The notes: generated from the letters alone by a model not told the origin. A stretch of 64,000 bases of DNA from Pelovirga terrestris (GCF_014773365.1 NZ_JACWUN010000008.1:62001-126000), one strand, 5' to 3'. Numbered from the stretch's first letter, positions 41,844 to 52,197 are shown. Numbers and translations are program-made.

Positions 41844-44669
41844 ATGAACATACCGGCACAAAAACAGATCGACCAGATCATTAAAACTCTTGACGAATTC
41901 GGCAAAGAGAACCTGGTCGAAATTTTACGCCGTATCAGCCAGGGAGTGCAGCTGATAAGTGGTGGTGGACATTGTCGCATCTACCTTGAAGATCTGACCG
42001 TGGGGTCTTTAAGCTGCGCTGCGGCAGAGAGTGATGACCTGCAGGGGATCAGCGAGCCCAACTTCCCGATTAATGACAGCTTCTTTCCGATCCCGCAGGT
42101 TTATCAGCAAAAGCAGGAAATGGCGGTTGCGAGCCTGTCACGTCATTCAAGGACCGCAGTCACCACAGATGAGCCCTTTGCCCAGTCCTTTTATCTGCTG
42201 CCGATCCTTCACCTTGGTCGCGCTATCGGGGTGATCAGTCTTGACCGCAGTGGCGCTGAGCAACTCCCATCAGAGCTGGTGTTGCGGCAATTACGCAAAC
42301 TGCTGAGCGGGGCAGCGCCAAGCCTGAACCGCGCCCGCAAGTACCACCAGCAATTGCTCCTTGCCCGGCGCGTCGATGAAGCTAAAAAGCGTGAAGCAGC
42401 CCTGTTCATGGTGAAATCGGCGGCCCAGCTGATTGATCGCGTGGCGCTGGCCTCGGTGCTGATCCCGGTTCCCTCCGGCATCGACGGTGAACGCACCCTG
42501 GAAATTCTCGCCTCCTACTCCAAAGAACGCGAAGCCCGGCGACTTTACGAAGAAGAAAAACTGATCAACCTGGCTCCCGGAGAGTCCCTGATATCCCGCT
42601 TTATCGATCGCGCCGGGGTTATTGTCGACGATAGCCTGCTGGCCCCCCTGTATATCGAAGATCTGGCCGTTGAAACCCTGCAAAAACGCTATCTGACCGA
42701 AAACCTGGGCCTGAAATCCCTCTACATTGTTCCCCGCTATGACAGACACAATCGTCGTGTCATCTGCCTGGTCAATTACTACACCAAGGATCGCTACCAC
42801 TTCAGTTCCTTTGAGCGTGACCTGCTCGATGCTCATGCAGAAATGGCACAGCGGGTCGTGCAGGAAATCGGCGATGAACACCTGGAGATCCAGATCCTGT
42901 CCGAAATCGGCGATCTGCTGCAACAGTCAGGCGATGGGCTGCGCCCCTTTTTACACCGGGTGCTCTCCAAGGCAACCCAGCTGATCGGTGCCGACACCGG
43001 TAGTCTTGCTCTGGTGCGCGAGTCCCAGGGGGAACGTTGGCTATTGGTGGAAGATGACCAGGGGAATCTGATCGGAGCCAAAAACAAGGAATGGCTGAAA
43101 AAATATATTCCACCGATCCTCATTGGTGGCAATGAACTTCCCCCCGATCAACGCAGTCTGACCGGCCTCGCCGCCGCCACCCGCCGCCCGCAGATTCTTG
43201 ATGACTGTCATGAAGGCAGTAATGAAGAAAAGTTTTACCGCCCGGTCACCGAGGCGATTCGTAGCGAAATTGCGGTACCGGTAGTTTACGAAGATGACGT
43301 TCTGGCAGTTGTTTGTCTCGACAGCCTGCGACCTCACTACTTCACCGATGAGCATCAGCGCATCCTGCAGATTATTGCGCGGATGATCGGCCACCATCTG
43401 TCAATTCTGCAGAAAATCGATCAACTCACCAGCGAAATCGACCGCCTGCGCCAGGATGTCGGCTACAAAGACCCGAAAATCACCTCTTATCGGCTTGGCA
43501 ATATTATCGGCAATTCCAGCAAAGCCCAGGAAATCATCACCACCATCCAGCGCATCAGTCCTCCCCTATGCGAACGCATCACTCAGTGGCACAAGCAAGG
43601 GGTGCCTGATCAGGGCGAGTTTCTCGGCCTTCCCTCTATCCTGATTACCGGCGAAACCGGTGCCGGCAAGGAGTTTCTGTTCAACAACTTCTACACGGAA
43701 CTTAACCGTATTTTTCGCCAGCTGCTGCCCGGTCGCAGCAGTCTGCCGCTAAAAAAAACCAACATTGCCGCCTACAGTGGCGATCTGACCTACTCCGAGC
43801 TGTTCGGCCACAAGCGTGGCGCCTTTACCGGGGCCCATAATGATCGCCGCGGCATTCTTGAGGAAGCCCATGGCGGAGTCGTGTTCCTTGATGAAATTGG
43901 TGATGCAGACCCCAAGACTCAGGTACAGCTGTTACGGTTTCTTGACAATGGCGAATTTATCCGTCTCGGGGAAAACATCACCCGTCACTCCCAGGTACTG
44001 CTGGTTGCCGGTACCAACCGTGATCTGCGCCAGCTGATCGCTGACGGAACGTTTCGCGAAGACCTTTATCACCGTCTCTCCGAATTGATCATCGAGGTCC
44101 CCTCCCTCAACCAGCGCCGTGAAGATATCCCTGACCTGGCCATTCACCTGCTTGGTCGCCTGTTTCAGGCCTACCACAAGCAGGACGAAAAAAACGCCCA
44201 GCCGGCACTCAGCCAGAAGGCCAAAAACCTGTTGCGTCGCCATCACTACACCGGCAATATCCGTGAACTGCGCAGTATCCTGTTGCGCGGCATGCTGTTG
44301 CGCCGGGGAGATGTGATCGATGTCGAGGAAATCACTAATGCCCTGCAACCGCAGGCCTTTAGCCGGGCGGACCGTAGCGACCAGAACAAAGTGCTGAACG
44401 ATCAACTGGCCGAGGAGATTTTGCAGAGGGTTATCCAGCAGGAGGAGACCTTCTGGTCGGCTCTCTACGAACCCTATGCGCGCCAGGAGATTACCCGGGA
44501 TCTGGTGCTCAAAGTGGTGGAAAAGGCGCGCACCGAAGGGGCGACCAACATGCCTAAACTGGCCCGGCTGCTGGAGGCCTGTGACCCGTCATCAACGGAC
44601 GAAAATGAAAAGAAGCGCTTTTTCCGCTTTAAAAACTTTTTTTACAAAACCGTCAAGCTGCGCTGGTAA
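41844..44669 (+). CDS. Sigma-54-dependent activator with GAF domains
   Basis: 941 aa. The first 520 residues hold two or three GAF-type sensor domains (one ends near 150, one spans about 175-340, and one about 350-515 has '[19 protein letters not shown]' and '[20 protein letters not shown]'). The AAA+ sigma-54 domain has Walker A GETGAGKE (603-610), the sigma-54 contact loop GAFTGA (659-664), Walker B FLDEIGD (681-687) and '[18 protein letters not shown]'. About 40 residues separate Walker A from the usual following motif, longer than in NtrC. The C terminus (about 860-941) is not a typical Fis-type helix-turn-helix. No receiver domain; signals are likely small molecules bound by GAF. SD GGAG. 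Confidence 0.9.
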   Translation: MNIPAQKQIDQIIKTLDEFGKENLVEILRRISQGVQLISGGGHCRIYLEDLTVGSLSCAAAESDDLQGISEPNFPINDSFFPIPQVYQQKQEMAVASLSRHSRTAVTTDEPFAQSFYLLPILHLGRAIGVISLDRSGAEQLPSELVLRQLRKLLSGAAPSLNRARKYHQQLLLARRVDEAKKREAALFMVKSAAQLIDRVALASVLIPVPSGIDGERTLEILASYSKEREARRLYEEEKLINLAPGESLISRFIDRAGVIVDDSLLAPLYIEDLAVETLQKRYLTENLGLKSLYIVPRYDRHNRRVICLVNYYTKDRYHFSSFERDLLDAHAEMAQRVVQEIGDEHLEIQILSEIGDLLQQSGDGLRPFLHRVLSKATQLIGADTGSLALVRESQGERWLLVEDDQGNLIGAKNKEWLKKYIPPILIGGNELPPDQRSLTGLAAATRRPQILDDCHEGSNEEKFYRPVTEAIRSEIAVPVVYEDDVLAVVCLDSLRPHYFTDEHQRILQIIARMIGHHLSILQKIDQLTSEIDRLRQDVGYKDPKITSYRLGNIIGNSSKAQEIITTIQRISPPLCERITQWHKQGVPDQGEFLGLPSILITGETGAGKEFLFNNFYTELNRIFRQLLPGRSSLPLKKTNIAAYSGDLTYSELFGHKRGAFTGAHNDRRGILEEAHGGVVFLDEIGDADPKTQVQLLRFLDNGEFIRLGENITRHSQVLLVAGTNRDLRQLIADGTFREDLYHRLSELIIEVPSLNQRREDIPDLAIHLLGRLFQAYHKQDEKNAQPALSQKAKNLLRRHHYTGNIRELRSILLRGMLLRRGDVIDVEEITNALQPQAFSRADRSDQNKVLNDQLAEEILQRVIQQEETFWSALYEPYARQEITRDLVLKVVEKARTEGATNMPKLARLLEACDPSSTDENEKKRFFRFKNFFYKTVKLRW

Positions 44670-44670
44670 G

Positions 44671-45954
44671 TTACAAACCGGCATGAAGCAGTCGCTCAAC
44701 CTGACGGCGATCCTGCTCGGACCAGGGACCAACAACGGCCAGATTGATGGTAGACGGCGTCACCAGTTGTTGAACCACCTGCCGGATATTTTCTGCGCTC
44801 AGGCTCAACAGTTCCTGCCGATCCTGTTCCAGGGTGCGCAGATAGCCGGCCTGCAGCCCCCAGCCATAACGTACTGCCAGCGATTCACTCTGGTCGCGGG
44901 AGAAATCAAGATCAAACAGATAGGTTTTAACCGCCGCCGCCAGTTCAGCGGCGCCAAGCGGTTCATCGCGCAAGCGTTTTAAGATTGCCAGAACCTCCGT
45001 AACAGCGGCAACCAGATTGTCAGGAGCAACCGCCGTATCAATTGCCAGGTAACCGGTATCGTCCAGCAGTAAACAGCTGACCTCCACCGAGTAGGTCAGG
45101 CCGAGTTCTTCGCGTAAGCGCAACGGCAGGCGCGCACCTGCACCCCAGCCGAGGATCCGCCGCAGCAAACGGATCGCCATGGTGCGTTCATCGTTACGTC
45201 CAGGCAAACGAAACGCCAGCTGAAAACTGACCTGGGAGTCAGAGTCCTGGACCCAGCGGCTGCGTGGTACCCACTGCCGCGACTCCTCCAATGGCACCGG
45301 AGTGCGCGGTTCACGCGGCTGCCAGTCGCCGAATTCCCGTTCAGTAGCCCGGCGCAAGACGGCAGGGTCGACTGCGCCGCAGGCACAGATCACCAGATTG
45401 CCGGGATGATACCAGTCATGATAATAGGCCTCAAGCTGCGGGCGACCGATAGCGTTCAGCGTCTCGGGGGATCCGATCAGTGATGCGCCCAACGGATGAT
45501 CCGGCCAGAGTAAGTCGACCATCAGATTATCGAGATTAACCTGTTCGCCGCACTCGTTAAAATCCTCCCGCGCTTCTTCCAGAATAATCTTCCGCTCCGT
45601 ATCGATCTGGTTAAAACAAGGGCGTCGCAGCATGGAAGCAAAGAGTTCAACCCCGCGCTCAATATAATCAGGATGAACGCGCGAATGGAAACAGGTGGTT
45701 TCAACATCGGTTGAGGCATTTACCGCCCCGCCAATCTCCTCAAAAGCGCGTTCCAGTTCGGTGCTGTTGGCAAATTCGGCGGTGCCGCGAAACACCATAT
45801 GTTCGAGAAAGTGGGAAATCCCCGCCTGGGCCAACGGCTCACAACGACCACCGACGGCCAGATAACAGACCAGCTCCACCGCGTGCTGGTGCGGCATGGG
45901 AACCGTGACCAGGCGAATACCGTTGGGGAGTTGATCGATAAGATATTCTTCCAT
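44671..45954 (-). CDS. M16 family zinc metallopeptidase
   Basis: 427 aa from ATG 45954, chosen because M16 proteins begin 'NGIRLVTVPMPHQHAVELVCYLAVGGR'; the frame continues 31 codons upstream toward hemB. Inverted zinc site HFLEH (in 'AGISHFLEHMVFRGT') and downstream Glu in 'ILEEAREDFNE' are present. The second domain is intact ('LAFRLPGRNDERTMAIRLLRRILGWGAGARL'). Proteins of this size resemble YmxG/PqqL-type processing peptidases. It is the last gene of the hem cluster and its role there is unknown. The end nearly touches the convergent sigma-54 activator gene (1 nt gap). Confidence 0.9.
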   Translation of the reverse strand: MEEYLIDQLPNGIRLVTVPMPHQHAVELVCYLAVGGRCEPLAQAGISHFLEHMVFRGTAEFANSTELERAFEEIGGAVNASTDVETTCFHSRVHPDYIERGVELFASMLRRPCFNQIDTERKIILEEAREDFNECGEQVNLDNLMVDLLWPDHPLGASLIGSPETLNAIGRPQLEAYYHDWYHPGNLVICACGAVDPAVLRRATEREFGDWQPREPRTPVPLEESRQWVPRSRWVQDSDSQVSFQLAFRLPGRNDERTMAIRLLRRILGWGAGARLPLRLREELGLTYSVEVSCLLLDDTGYLAIDTAVAPDNLVAAVTEVLAILKRLRDEPLGAAELAAAVKTYLFDLDFSRDQSESLAVRYGWGLQAGYLRTLEQDRQELLSLSAENIRQVVQQLVTPSTINLAVVGPWSEQDRRQVERLLHAGL

Positions 45955-46059
45955 AGATGATTCTTCTCTTGCCGAAGCCAAGCGGCCAGTTTGCAAAAAG
46001 GACAACGGGCCACCGTTTAACGATAGCCCGCTGACTGATATTTTCATCCTGTAGATTTA

Positions 46060-47034
46060 TTACCTGGCCAGCAACCGTGCCGCTTCCTTGGCGTGGTAGG
46101 TGATAATCAGGTCGGCGCCGGCGCGTTTCATTCCCAGCAGGGTTTCCATCATCACTCCATCCCCATCGATCCAGCCTTTTTCTGCTGCGGCCTTGACCAT
46201 GCTGTACTCGCCGGACACATTATAAGCGACCAGTGGCAGATCGAAGTTGTCTTTCAGCTCGCGCAGCAGATCCAGATAGGCCAGGGCCGGCTTGACCATG
46301 AGAAAGTCTGCTGCTTCGGCCACATCCTGAGCCGCCTCGCGCAAGGCTTCCAGGCGATTGGCGGGATCCATCTGGTAACTGCGGCGATCGCCAAAACCGG
46401 GGGTACTTTCCGCCGCTTCACGGAAGGGTCCGTAGTAGCTGCTGGCATATTTGACCGCGTAGCTCATTATCGGGACAGGATCAAAGCCATTTTCATCGAG
46501 AATCATGCGGATTGCCGCTATCCGCCCATCCATCATGTCAGACGGGGCAACAATATCAGCCCCGGCCTGAACATGGCTCAACGCCTCCTTAGCGAGCAGC
46601 TCAAGGGTCGCATCGTTATCGACATCCCCGTCCTTGATCACCCCGCAATGGCCATGATCGGTGTATTCACACAGGCAGACATCGGTGATCACCAATAGTC
46701 CCGGGATCTCGGCCTTAATCGCACGGATGGTGTTTTGAATAATCCCGCTGTCACTGTAGGCGTCGCTCCCGACGGCATCCTTGGCTTCCGGAATACCGAA
46801 TAAAATAACCGCCGGAATTCCCAGATCACGCACTTCTTTGGCTTCAGCGACAATATGCTCGATGGACTGCTGATAGATGCCGGGCATGGAGCTGATCTCT
46901 TTTTTGATGTTGGTGCCAAAAGCACTGAACATAGGGTAGATCAGATCGTCAACGCGCAGATGGGTTTCACGTACCATGCGCCGTAGCGTGGCGTTGCGGC
47001 GCAAGCGACGAGGACGGTAATCAGGGAAATTCAT
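46060..47034 (-). CDS. hemB: Delta-aminolevulinic acid dehydratase (porphobilinogen synthase)
   Basis: 324 aa, normal length. Zinc-type cysteine cluster '[14 protein letters not shown]', Schiff-base lysines in '[15 protein letters not shown]' and '[14 protein letters not shown]', N-terminal '[16 protein letters not shown]'. It joins two 5-aminolevulinate molecules to porphobilinogen. It follows hemD by 34 nt in a hemA-hemC-hemD-hemB order, as in Geobacter-like genomes. Confidence 0.96.
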   Translation of the reverse strand: MNFPDYRPRRLRRNATLRRMVRETHLRVDDLIYPMFSAFGTNIKKEISSMPGIYQQSIEHIVAEAKEVRDLGIPAVILFGIPEAKDAVGSDAYSDSGIIQNTIRAIKAEIPGLLVITDVCLCEYTDHGHCGVIKDGDVDNDATLELLAKEALSHVQAGADIVAPSDMMDGRIAAIRMILDENGFDPVPIMSYAVKYASSYYGPFREAAESTPGFGDRRSYQMDPANRLEALREAAQDVAEAADFLMVKPALAYLDLLRELKDNFDLPLVAYNVSGEYSMVKAAAEKGWIDGDGVMMETLLGMKRAGADLIITYHAKEAARLLAR

Positions 47035-47068
47035 AGGTCACTCCTGTTGCTGTCTTGAAGTTCAGATG

Positions 47069-47854
47069 TTAGCGGTAATAATTTACCATCGCCTGCAGCA
47101 AAGCATCCATCGTCCAGGTCTCGGGCTCAAGATCAACCTCAAAGCCTCCCTCTCGAATGGTCTGTGACGTTTGCGGGCCAATGGAGAAAAATTTACTTGT
47201 GCCCTTAAGATGAGCCAGATCTGCGCCAAGCATCTGGTGCAGGTGACGAAAAGTTGATGACGAACTGAAGCAGATCGCGTCCAGCTCGCCGGCAGCTAGC
47301 AGGGAACGAATTTTTTCCGTATTTTCCTGGGGAATCACGGTCTGGTAGGCGATGGGGTCGATCACCGTGGCACCGGCAGCGCGCAACTCTGCGGCCAGCA
47401 GCGGACGCGCAGCAGCAGCACGGGGATACAAAATCCTTTTCCCCGTAACCTCGCGGGCCAGCAATTCCTTCACCATCCCTTCAGCACGATGATCCACCGG
47501 CATGAGGGTTGGTCGCAGCTTGTATTGCGCCAGCGCTTCAGCAGTTTTTGGCCCAACGACAACCAGTTCCAACTGGCGCAACAGACCGAAGTACTGATTA
47601 TTCTCCAGCATCCGCGCAAACAGTGCCTGCACCGCATTGACCGACGTTAAAATGACCATCTGGTAGGTATCCAGATCACCCACTGCCAGATCCAGCTCCT
47701 TATAGCTGGCGGGTGGGACAATCTCAATGGTCGGGAGGCAGATGGCTTCACCGCCCAGGGCATTGATCTGGGCAACAAAGGGGGCGGCCTGGTCAGCCGG
47801 GCGCGTCACCAGAAACCGCCGACCACCCAGTGGCAGTGGGGACTCTCCAGTCAT
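47069..47854 (-). CDS. hemD: Uroporphyrinogen-III synthase
   Basis: 261 aa, two-lobed HemD fold ('RFLVTRPADQAAPFVAQINALGGEAICLPTIEIVPP', 'VILTSVNAVQALFARML', 'VIDPIAYQTVIPQE', 'ICFSSSSTFRHLHQML', 'KFFSIGPQTSQTIREGGFEVDLEP'). ATG 47854 sits 1 nt after the hemC stop. It closes and inverts ring D of hydroxymethylbilane. Unlike in several Geobacter relatives as I recall, it is not fused to a CobA methyltransferase. Confidence 0.92.
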   Translation of the reverse strand: MTGESPLPLGGRRFLVTRPADQAAPFVAQINALGGEAICLPTIEIVPPASYKELDLAVGDLDTYQMVILTSVNAVQALFARMLENNQYFGLLRQLELVVVGPKTAEALAQYKLRPTLMPVDHRAEGMVKELLAREVTGKRILYPRAAAARPLLAAELRAAGATVIDPIAYQTVIPQENTEKIRSLLAAGELDAICFSSSSTFRHLHQMLGADLAHLKGTSKFFSIGPQTSQTIREGGFEVDLEPETWTMDALLQAMVNYYR

Positions 47855-47855
47855 C

Positions 47856-48812
47856 TTAGTGTTCTGCTTCGGGAAAGGTGCGACACCCATAGACTTCGTT
47901 GAGGATCGCCGCAGCGCCCTCTGCCAGCAATTCTTTCGCCAGGGCGACGCCGGCAGCATGAGCCTGATCGGTCGGCACCAGGGTGGAGCGCTTGAGCAGG
48001 GTTTTTCCCTCCACATCAGCCACCAGGGCGGTCAAGGTGAGCTGCCCTTGGTTGACTGTACCAAAAGCGGCAATCGGCACCTGACAGCCCCCTTCAAGGG
48101 TTGCCAGGACCGCCCGCTCACCAATCACGGCGCAGGCGGTTTCGGTGTGATTGAAAAAGTCGATCAACTCATTGGTGCGATCATCGTCAAGTCGACTCTC
48201 AAGCCCTAAAGCACCCTGTCCGATCGCCGGCAGACAGACATCGGGTTCGAGGTAACAGCCGATCTGCTCGGCAAAGCCAAGACGCTTCATACCGGCGGCG
48301 GCGAGGACAACCGCATCGAGATGATCATCGATCAGCTTGCGGATCCGTGTTTCGACATTGCCCCGCACGTCAATCATCTGCAGATCCGGGCGCAGGTGCA
48401 GCAATTGCGCCTTGCGTCGCAAGGACGAGGTGCCGATGCGCCCACCCTGCGGGAGGTCCGCCAGCGAACGCCGCCCCGCCGGCAACACCAGAATGTCACG
48501 CGGATCCTCACGCTTGGTAATACAGCGCAGCCCGGTCCCTTGGGGAAACACGGTAGGCACATCCTTCATCGAGTGAACCGCGATATCAATTTCGTTACGC
48601 AGCATCGCTTCCTGGATTTCCTTGACGAACAACCCCTTACCACCGACCTTGGCGAGGGGAACATCGAGGATTTTATCACCTTGGGTCTTGATTTTAGTCA
48701 GGGTGACCGCCAGATCAGGATAGCGCTGTTCAAGCTCAGCCTTGACCCAGTTAGCCTGCCATAAAGCCAGGGCGCTGGCGCGGGTACCAATACGTAATGT
48801 GCGGTTGGACAT
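47856..48812 (-). CDS. hemC: Hydroxymethylbilane synthase (porphobilinogen deaminase)
   Basis: 318 aa: N-terminal 'LRIGTRASALALWQANWV', 'KTQGDKILDVPLAKVGGKGLFVKEIQEAML', 'DIAVHSMKDVPT', arginine-rich substrate loop 'IGTSSLRRKAQLL' and the dipyrromethane cofactor cysteine in 'EGGCQVPIAAFG'. Joins four porphobilinogens. SD AAGGAG. Between hemA (20 nt) and hemD (1 nt). Confidence 0.96.
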   Translation of the reverse strand: MSNRTLRIGTRASALALWQANWVKAELEQRYPDLAVTLTKIKTQGDKILDVPLAKVGGKGLFVKEIQEAMLRNEIDIAVHSMKDVPTVFPQGTGLRCITKREDPRDILVLPAGRRSLADLPQGGRIGTSSLRRKAQLLHLRPDLQMIDVRGNVETRIRKLIDDHLDAVVLAAAGMKRLGFAEQIGCYLEPDVCLPAIGQGALGLESRLDDDRTNELIDFFNHTETACAVIGERAVLATLEGGCQVPIAAFGTVNQGQLTLTALVADVEGKTLLKRSTLVPTDQAHAAGVALAKELLAEGAAAILNEVYGCRTFPEAEH

Positions 48813-48832
48813 GCTGTCTCCTTCTCTTATGA

Positions 48833-50137
48833 CTATTCTTCCGGCAATTCAGGCAGATCGTCAGATGGGGGTTGAACAGAAAGATCAAATAACATCTGCA
48901 CCGCATCGAGATAACGCAGTTTATCATCGTCACAATCACGTTGTTTGAGCAGACGGGTGGGATGATGGAGAATTTTATTGACGATGGCGCTGGTCATGGC
49001 ATCAAGCATCTTGCGCTCATGCTCATCCAGGTTGCCGAGGCTGGACAGGGTACGCTGCAGCTCTTTCCGGCGCACCTCTTCGAGTTGTTTGCGCAAGGCG
49101 ACAATGGTTGGCCTGACCGTGAGGTTGGACAGCCAGTCATGGAAGCGGCCGACCTCCTGAGTAACAATCTGGTCCGCCTTGACCGCCTCCTTTTCACGTT
49201 CCTTGAGATTGGATTGTACCACACCCTGCAGATCGTCGACATCATACAGATAGACACTGTCAATCTTGCCGGCCGCCGGATCAATGTCACGCGGAACGGC
49301 AATATCAATCAGAAACATCGGCTGATAGCGCCGTATTTTACAGGCGGCCTTGAGATCCGCAGCGCTGATGACATAATCAGGAGATCCCGTCGATGACAAC
49401 AGGATATCAACCCGGTGAAGCTGCTCCCGGAAGTTGGCAAAATTAACGGCAACCCCGTCAAAGCTTTCGGCCAGGCTTTCGGCGCGGCTGAAAGTCCGGT
49501 TGGTCACCAACACCTTTGATACCCCGTAACGGACAAAATGTTTGGCCGCCAATTCACACATCTCGCCGGCACCGACCAGCATGACCGTTTTGTTTTCAAG
49601 GGAGTCAAAAATTTTACGCGCCAGCTCCACTGCAGCATAAGAAACGGACACGGCGTTACTGGCAATGGCGGTTTCAGTGCGTACCCGCTTGGCCACGGAA
49701 AACGCCTTGTGCATAAAGCGATTAAGGACCAGACCGGCACTCTTGCAATCACAGGCATGGCCATAGGCAGTTTTAATCTGACCTAAGATCTGCGGTTCGC
49801 CAACCACCATGGAATCCAGGCTGGCGGTCACCCGGAAAACATGGCGCACGGCGTCCTGACAGGTGTAGGAATACAGATGCGCATTGAGCTCGTCTGCGCT
49901 CACGCCGTGACACTCGCCGATAAAACGCTGCAACTCGGCACAGGCCTGTTCCGGGCGCATGGAAGCTGCATAGAGTTCAACCCGGTTACAGGTCGAAACG
50001 ATCATCGCTTCAGATATGCTCGGCAGAGCGAGAACCTGGGCAAGGCGACCGGCAAGGGTATCCGCCTCAAACGCTATTTTTTCGCGAATTTCAACCGGAG
50101 CCGTTTTATGACTGAGTCCAACGACAACAATATTCAT
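48833..50137 (-). CDS. hemA: Glutamyl-tRNA reductase
   Basis: 434 aa from ATG 50137 ('MNIVVVGLSHKTAPVEIREKIAF'), catalytic Cys in 'STCNRVELYA' near residue 50, NADPH domain 'VMLVGAGEMCELAAKHFVRYGV' and the C-terminal dimerisation region. The frame is open 21 codons further up but the family N terminus fixes the start. It reduces Glu-tRNA to glutamate-1-semialdehyde, the committed step to haem in the C5 pathway; hemL is not in the window. SD is weak. Confidence 0.95.
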   Translation of the reverse strand: MNIVVVGLSHKTAPVEIREKIAFEADTLAGRLAQVLALPSISEAMIVSTCNRVELYAASMRPEQACAELQRFIGECHGVSADELNAHLYSYTCQDAVRHVFRVTASLDSMVVGEPQILGQIKTAYGHACDCKSAGLVLNRFMHKAFSVAKRVRTETAIASNAVSVSYAAVELARKIFDSLENKTVMLVGAGEMCELAAKHFVRYGVSKVLVTNRTFSRAESLAESFDGVAVNFANFREQLHRVDILLSSTGSPDYVISAADLKAACKIRRYQPMFLIDIAVPRDIDPAAGKIDSVYLYDVDDLQGVVQSNLKEREKEAVKADQIVTQEVGRFHDWLSNLTVRPTIVALRKQLEEVRRKELQRTLSSLGNLDEHERKMLDAMTSAIVNKILHHPTRLLKQRDCDDDKLRYLDAVQMLFDLSVQPPSDDLPELPEE

Positions 50138-50159
50138 AACAACAATCCGCGGTAATGAG

Positions 50160-50996
50160 TCATGGCATGGAAAAAACTTCAAAGGTGTGATAGCCGTCAA
50201 ACAGCAGACTCACCCCGAGGAAGCTGAAAAGCAGAAACATAAAGGCAACAGTAGAGAAAAATGCGGCGCGGCGCCCCCGCCAGCCGACCGTCAGACGGCC
50301 ATGCAGCAGGGCGGCATAGAGCAGCCAGGTAATCAGCGCCCAGGTCTCCTTCGGGTCCCAGCTCCAGTAGCTGCCCCAGGCCAGGTTGGCCCAGGCCGCG
50401 CCGCTGATAATCCCCAGGGTCATAAACGGAAAACCGACACTCAGACAGGTGTAATTGACCCGGTCCAGGACATCGATGGATGGCAGCATCCGGTATAAGC
50501 GATTAAACCGTTTGCTTTTAAGCATTCGATCCTGAATCAGATACATGACCCCGGCACCGAACGACAGGGCAAACGCGGCATTTCCTAAAAAGGCAAAGCT
50601 GATGTGCAAGGGAAAGAGCCAGCTGCGCAGCACTGGATTGAGAGGCACCACCACATCCGGACTGAACGCACTGAACATCATCAGACCAGTGGCAACCGGA
50701 GCGGCAAAAGCTCCCATCACCGACAGACGGAAACGCAGATCCAGCAGCAGGAACAACAGCACCAGACACCAGGCAAAAAAGGACAGGGATTCGTGCAGGC
50801 TGGTAACCGGCGTGCCTAGAACCATGGTATGGCGCACGGCAAAAACACCGGCATGAATAACAATCCCCACCAGTAACACCCAGCGCCCCAGCTGCCCGGC
50901 TCCTTCACGTTTGCCGATCATGGCCGTCAGGTAGAGCACCCCGGCTACCAGGTAACTGACTGTTGTTAGTGCAAAAAGCAGCTTCACAGGTTCCAT
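50160..50996 (-). CDS. CcsA/HemX-type cytochrome assembly membrane protein upstream of hemA
   Basis: 278 aa, eight or so membrane segments, with the tryptophan-rich haem-handling motif as 'AWGSYWSWDPKETWALI' and flanking histidines ('HESLSFFAWC', 'LHGRLTVGWRGRRAAF'). ATG 50996 follows SD AAGGAAA; the frame extends 41 codons more. In many bacteria a HemX protein of this type lies before hemA and affects HemA level; in Desulfuromonadales it is usually called a cytochrome c assembly protein. A second CcsA lies at 61227, next to resB, and is the better candidate for cytochrome c ligation. Confidence 0.9.
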   Translation of the reverse strand: MEPVKLLFALTTVSYLVAGVLYLTAMIGKREGAGQLGRWVLLVGIVIHAGVFAVRHTMVLGTPVTSLHESLSFFAWCLVLLFLLLDLRFRLSVMGAFAAPVATGLMMFSAFSPDVVVPLNPVLRSWLFPLHISFAFLGNAAFALSFGAGVMYLIQDRMLKSKRFNRLYRMLPSIDVLDRVNYTCLSVGFPFMTLGIISGAAWANLAWGSYWSWDPKETWALITWLLYAALLHGRLTVGWRGRRAAFFSTVAFMFLLFSFLGVSLLFDGYHTFEVFSMP

Positions 50997-51066
50997 AGGT
51001 TTCCTTTCTGCACACATGACAACAGTCGATAAAAGGAAAGTACGGCAGTCATGCCGGGCAACCAAC

Positions 51067-51645
51067 TCAACATTGAAAAAGCTCCGCTTCCACCAACTCG
51101 CACAGTAAATGACCGGCAAATTGCATTAATTCAATTTGTCGTGCCCGACTACCGGTTGCCAGATCCAGGCACCATTCGAGATCATCACGATAGAGGGGAT
51201 CCTTCATGCCGGCACCGGACAATAAGGCAACCGCCTGATCATTCTCGAGCATCTCATCACGCAACCGCTCCAGGGCCGGACTGAGAGCCCCGCTACCAAA
51301 GAGCAGCAGCAGCTGTTTTTCGCCGCCCAGCGCACGATAGTGGCGAATAAACAACTGTTCGTAATCGCCACTTGAAGCCATTGCCGCCGCCAATGCGCTA
51401 TCACTTCCCAGACAGATGGCCGGCAGGGCCGGCCGATCAAAATCAAGACGATAGGCAAAAGCCGTAGCGACCAGTTGAGCCACCGGATGGAACATGCCAA
51501 TTCCGACCGTCAACAGTTGTCCTCCATCGGCAAAGAGGGTGGCGACCCCCCCGGCCAGGCGCTTCATCTCTACCTGTTGGGTATCGCAAAACCGCTTGAT
51601 GAGCTCCCGGTGGAGACCAGTTGATTGGGCGAAACGAGAATCCAT
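51067..51645 (-). CDS. SIS-domain protein (GmhA/DiaA-like)
   Basis: 192 aa from ATG 51645 (SD GGAGG four bases upstream). The SIS pattern is present: 'LFADGGQLLTVGIGMFHPVAQLVATAFAYRLDFDRPALPAICLGSDSALAAAMASSGDYEQLF' and 'LLLLFGSGALSPALERL', with 'ELMQFAGHLLCELVEAELF' at the end as in GmhA and DiaA. The usual GNGGSA loop is changed to VGIGMF, so classical phosphoheptose isomerase activity is doubtful. It probably starts the ccsA-hem operon. Confidence 0.8.
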   Translation of the reverse strand: MDSRFAQSTGLHRELIKRFCDTQQVEMKRLAGGVATLFADGGQLLTVGIGMFHPVAQLVATAFAYRLDFDRPALPAICLGSDSALAAAMASSGDYEQLFIRHYRALGGEKQLLLLFGSGALSPALERLRDEMLENDQAVALLSGAGMKDPLYRDDLEWCLDLATGSRARQIELMQFAGHLLCELVEAELFQC

Positions 51646-51751
51646 AAAACCTCCGCCGGCAAAGATATGACCGGCATGCCAAGTCACTGCGGCATGATAG
51701 GGAGGCTCCTGGTTAGTGTCAAGCGTCACTTCGGGTCCGATGATTAGATCT

Positions 51752-51780
51752 TTGATTTTTTAACCGAGTTACTATATATT
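51752..51780 (+). promoter_or_regulatory. trxA promoter
   Basis: TTGATT (51752-51757), 17-base spacer, TATATT (51775-51780). Predicted start near 51787 gives a 5' UTR of about 54 nt before the trxA ATG. Confidence 0.65.
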
Positions 51781-51840
51781 AGCTTTTGCATGAATTGACC
51801 ACCCTTTTTGAGTATTCGAATCAAGAATAAGGAGAAACTG

Positions 51841-52170
51841 ATGGCTAGCGATAAAATTATCGAAGTTACCGACGACCAGTTCGATTCCACCGTACTGAAA
51901 TCTGACACCCCGATCCTCGTCGATTTCTGGGCAAGCTGGTGCGCCCCCTGCAAAGCGATTGCTCCGGTGCTGGATCAACTGGCAGACGAATATGATGGCA
52001 AGGTCAAGATCGGTAAAGTCAACGTCGACGACAACCCGGCGACCCCGGGTCAATACGGGGTCCGCGGGATCCCGACGATGATTCTTTTCCATCAGGGCAA
52101 GGTCGTTGATCAGCTGGTAGGGGCCGTGCCTAAAAACCAGATTGAAAGTCTGATCAAAAAAGCCCTGTAG
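51841..52170 (+). CDS. trxA: Thioredoxin with CAPC active site
   Basis: 109 aa, whole thioredoxin fold: 'DTPILVDFWASWCAPCKAIAPVLDQLADEYDGKVKIGKVNVDDNPATPGQYGVRGIPTMILFHQGKVVDQLVGAVPKNQI'. The cis-Pro (GIPTMI) is present. The active site is WCAPCK where most thioredoxins have WCGPCK; this variant occurs in natural thioredoxins and changes redox behaviour modestly. The ATG follows SD AAGGAGA. The frame upstream to 51808 is not used. Followed by an intrinsic terminator. Confidence 0.95.
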   Translation: MASDKIIEVTDDQFDSTVLKSDTPILVDFWASWCAPCKAIAPVLDQLADEYDGKVKIGKVNVDDNPATPGQYGVRGIPTMILFHQGKVVDQLVGAVPKNQIESLIKKAL

Positions 52171-52197
52171 TGCAACCTGCTGCATAAAGTGGTTGAT

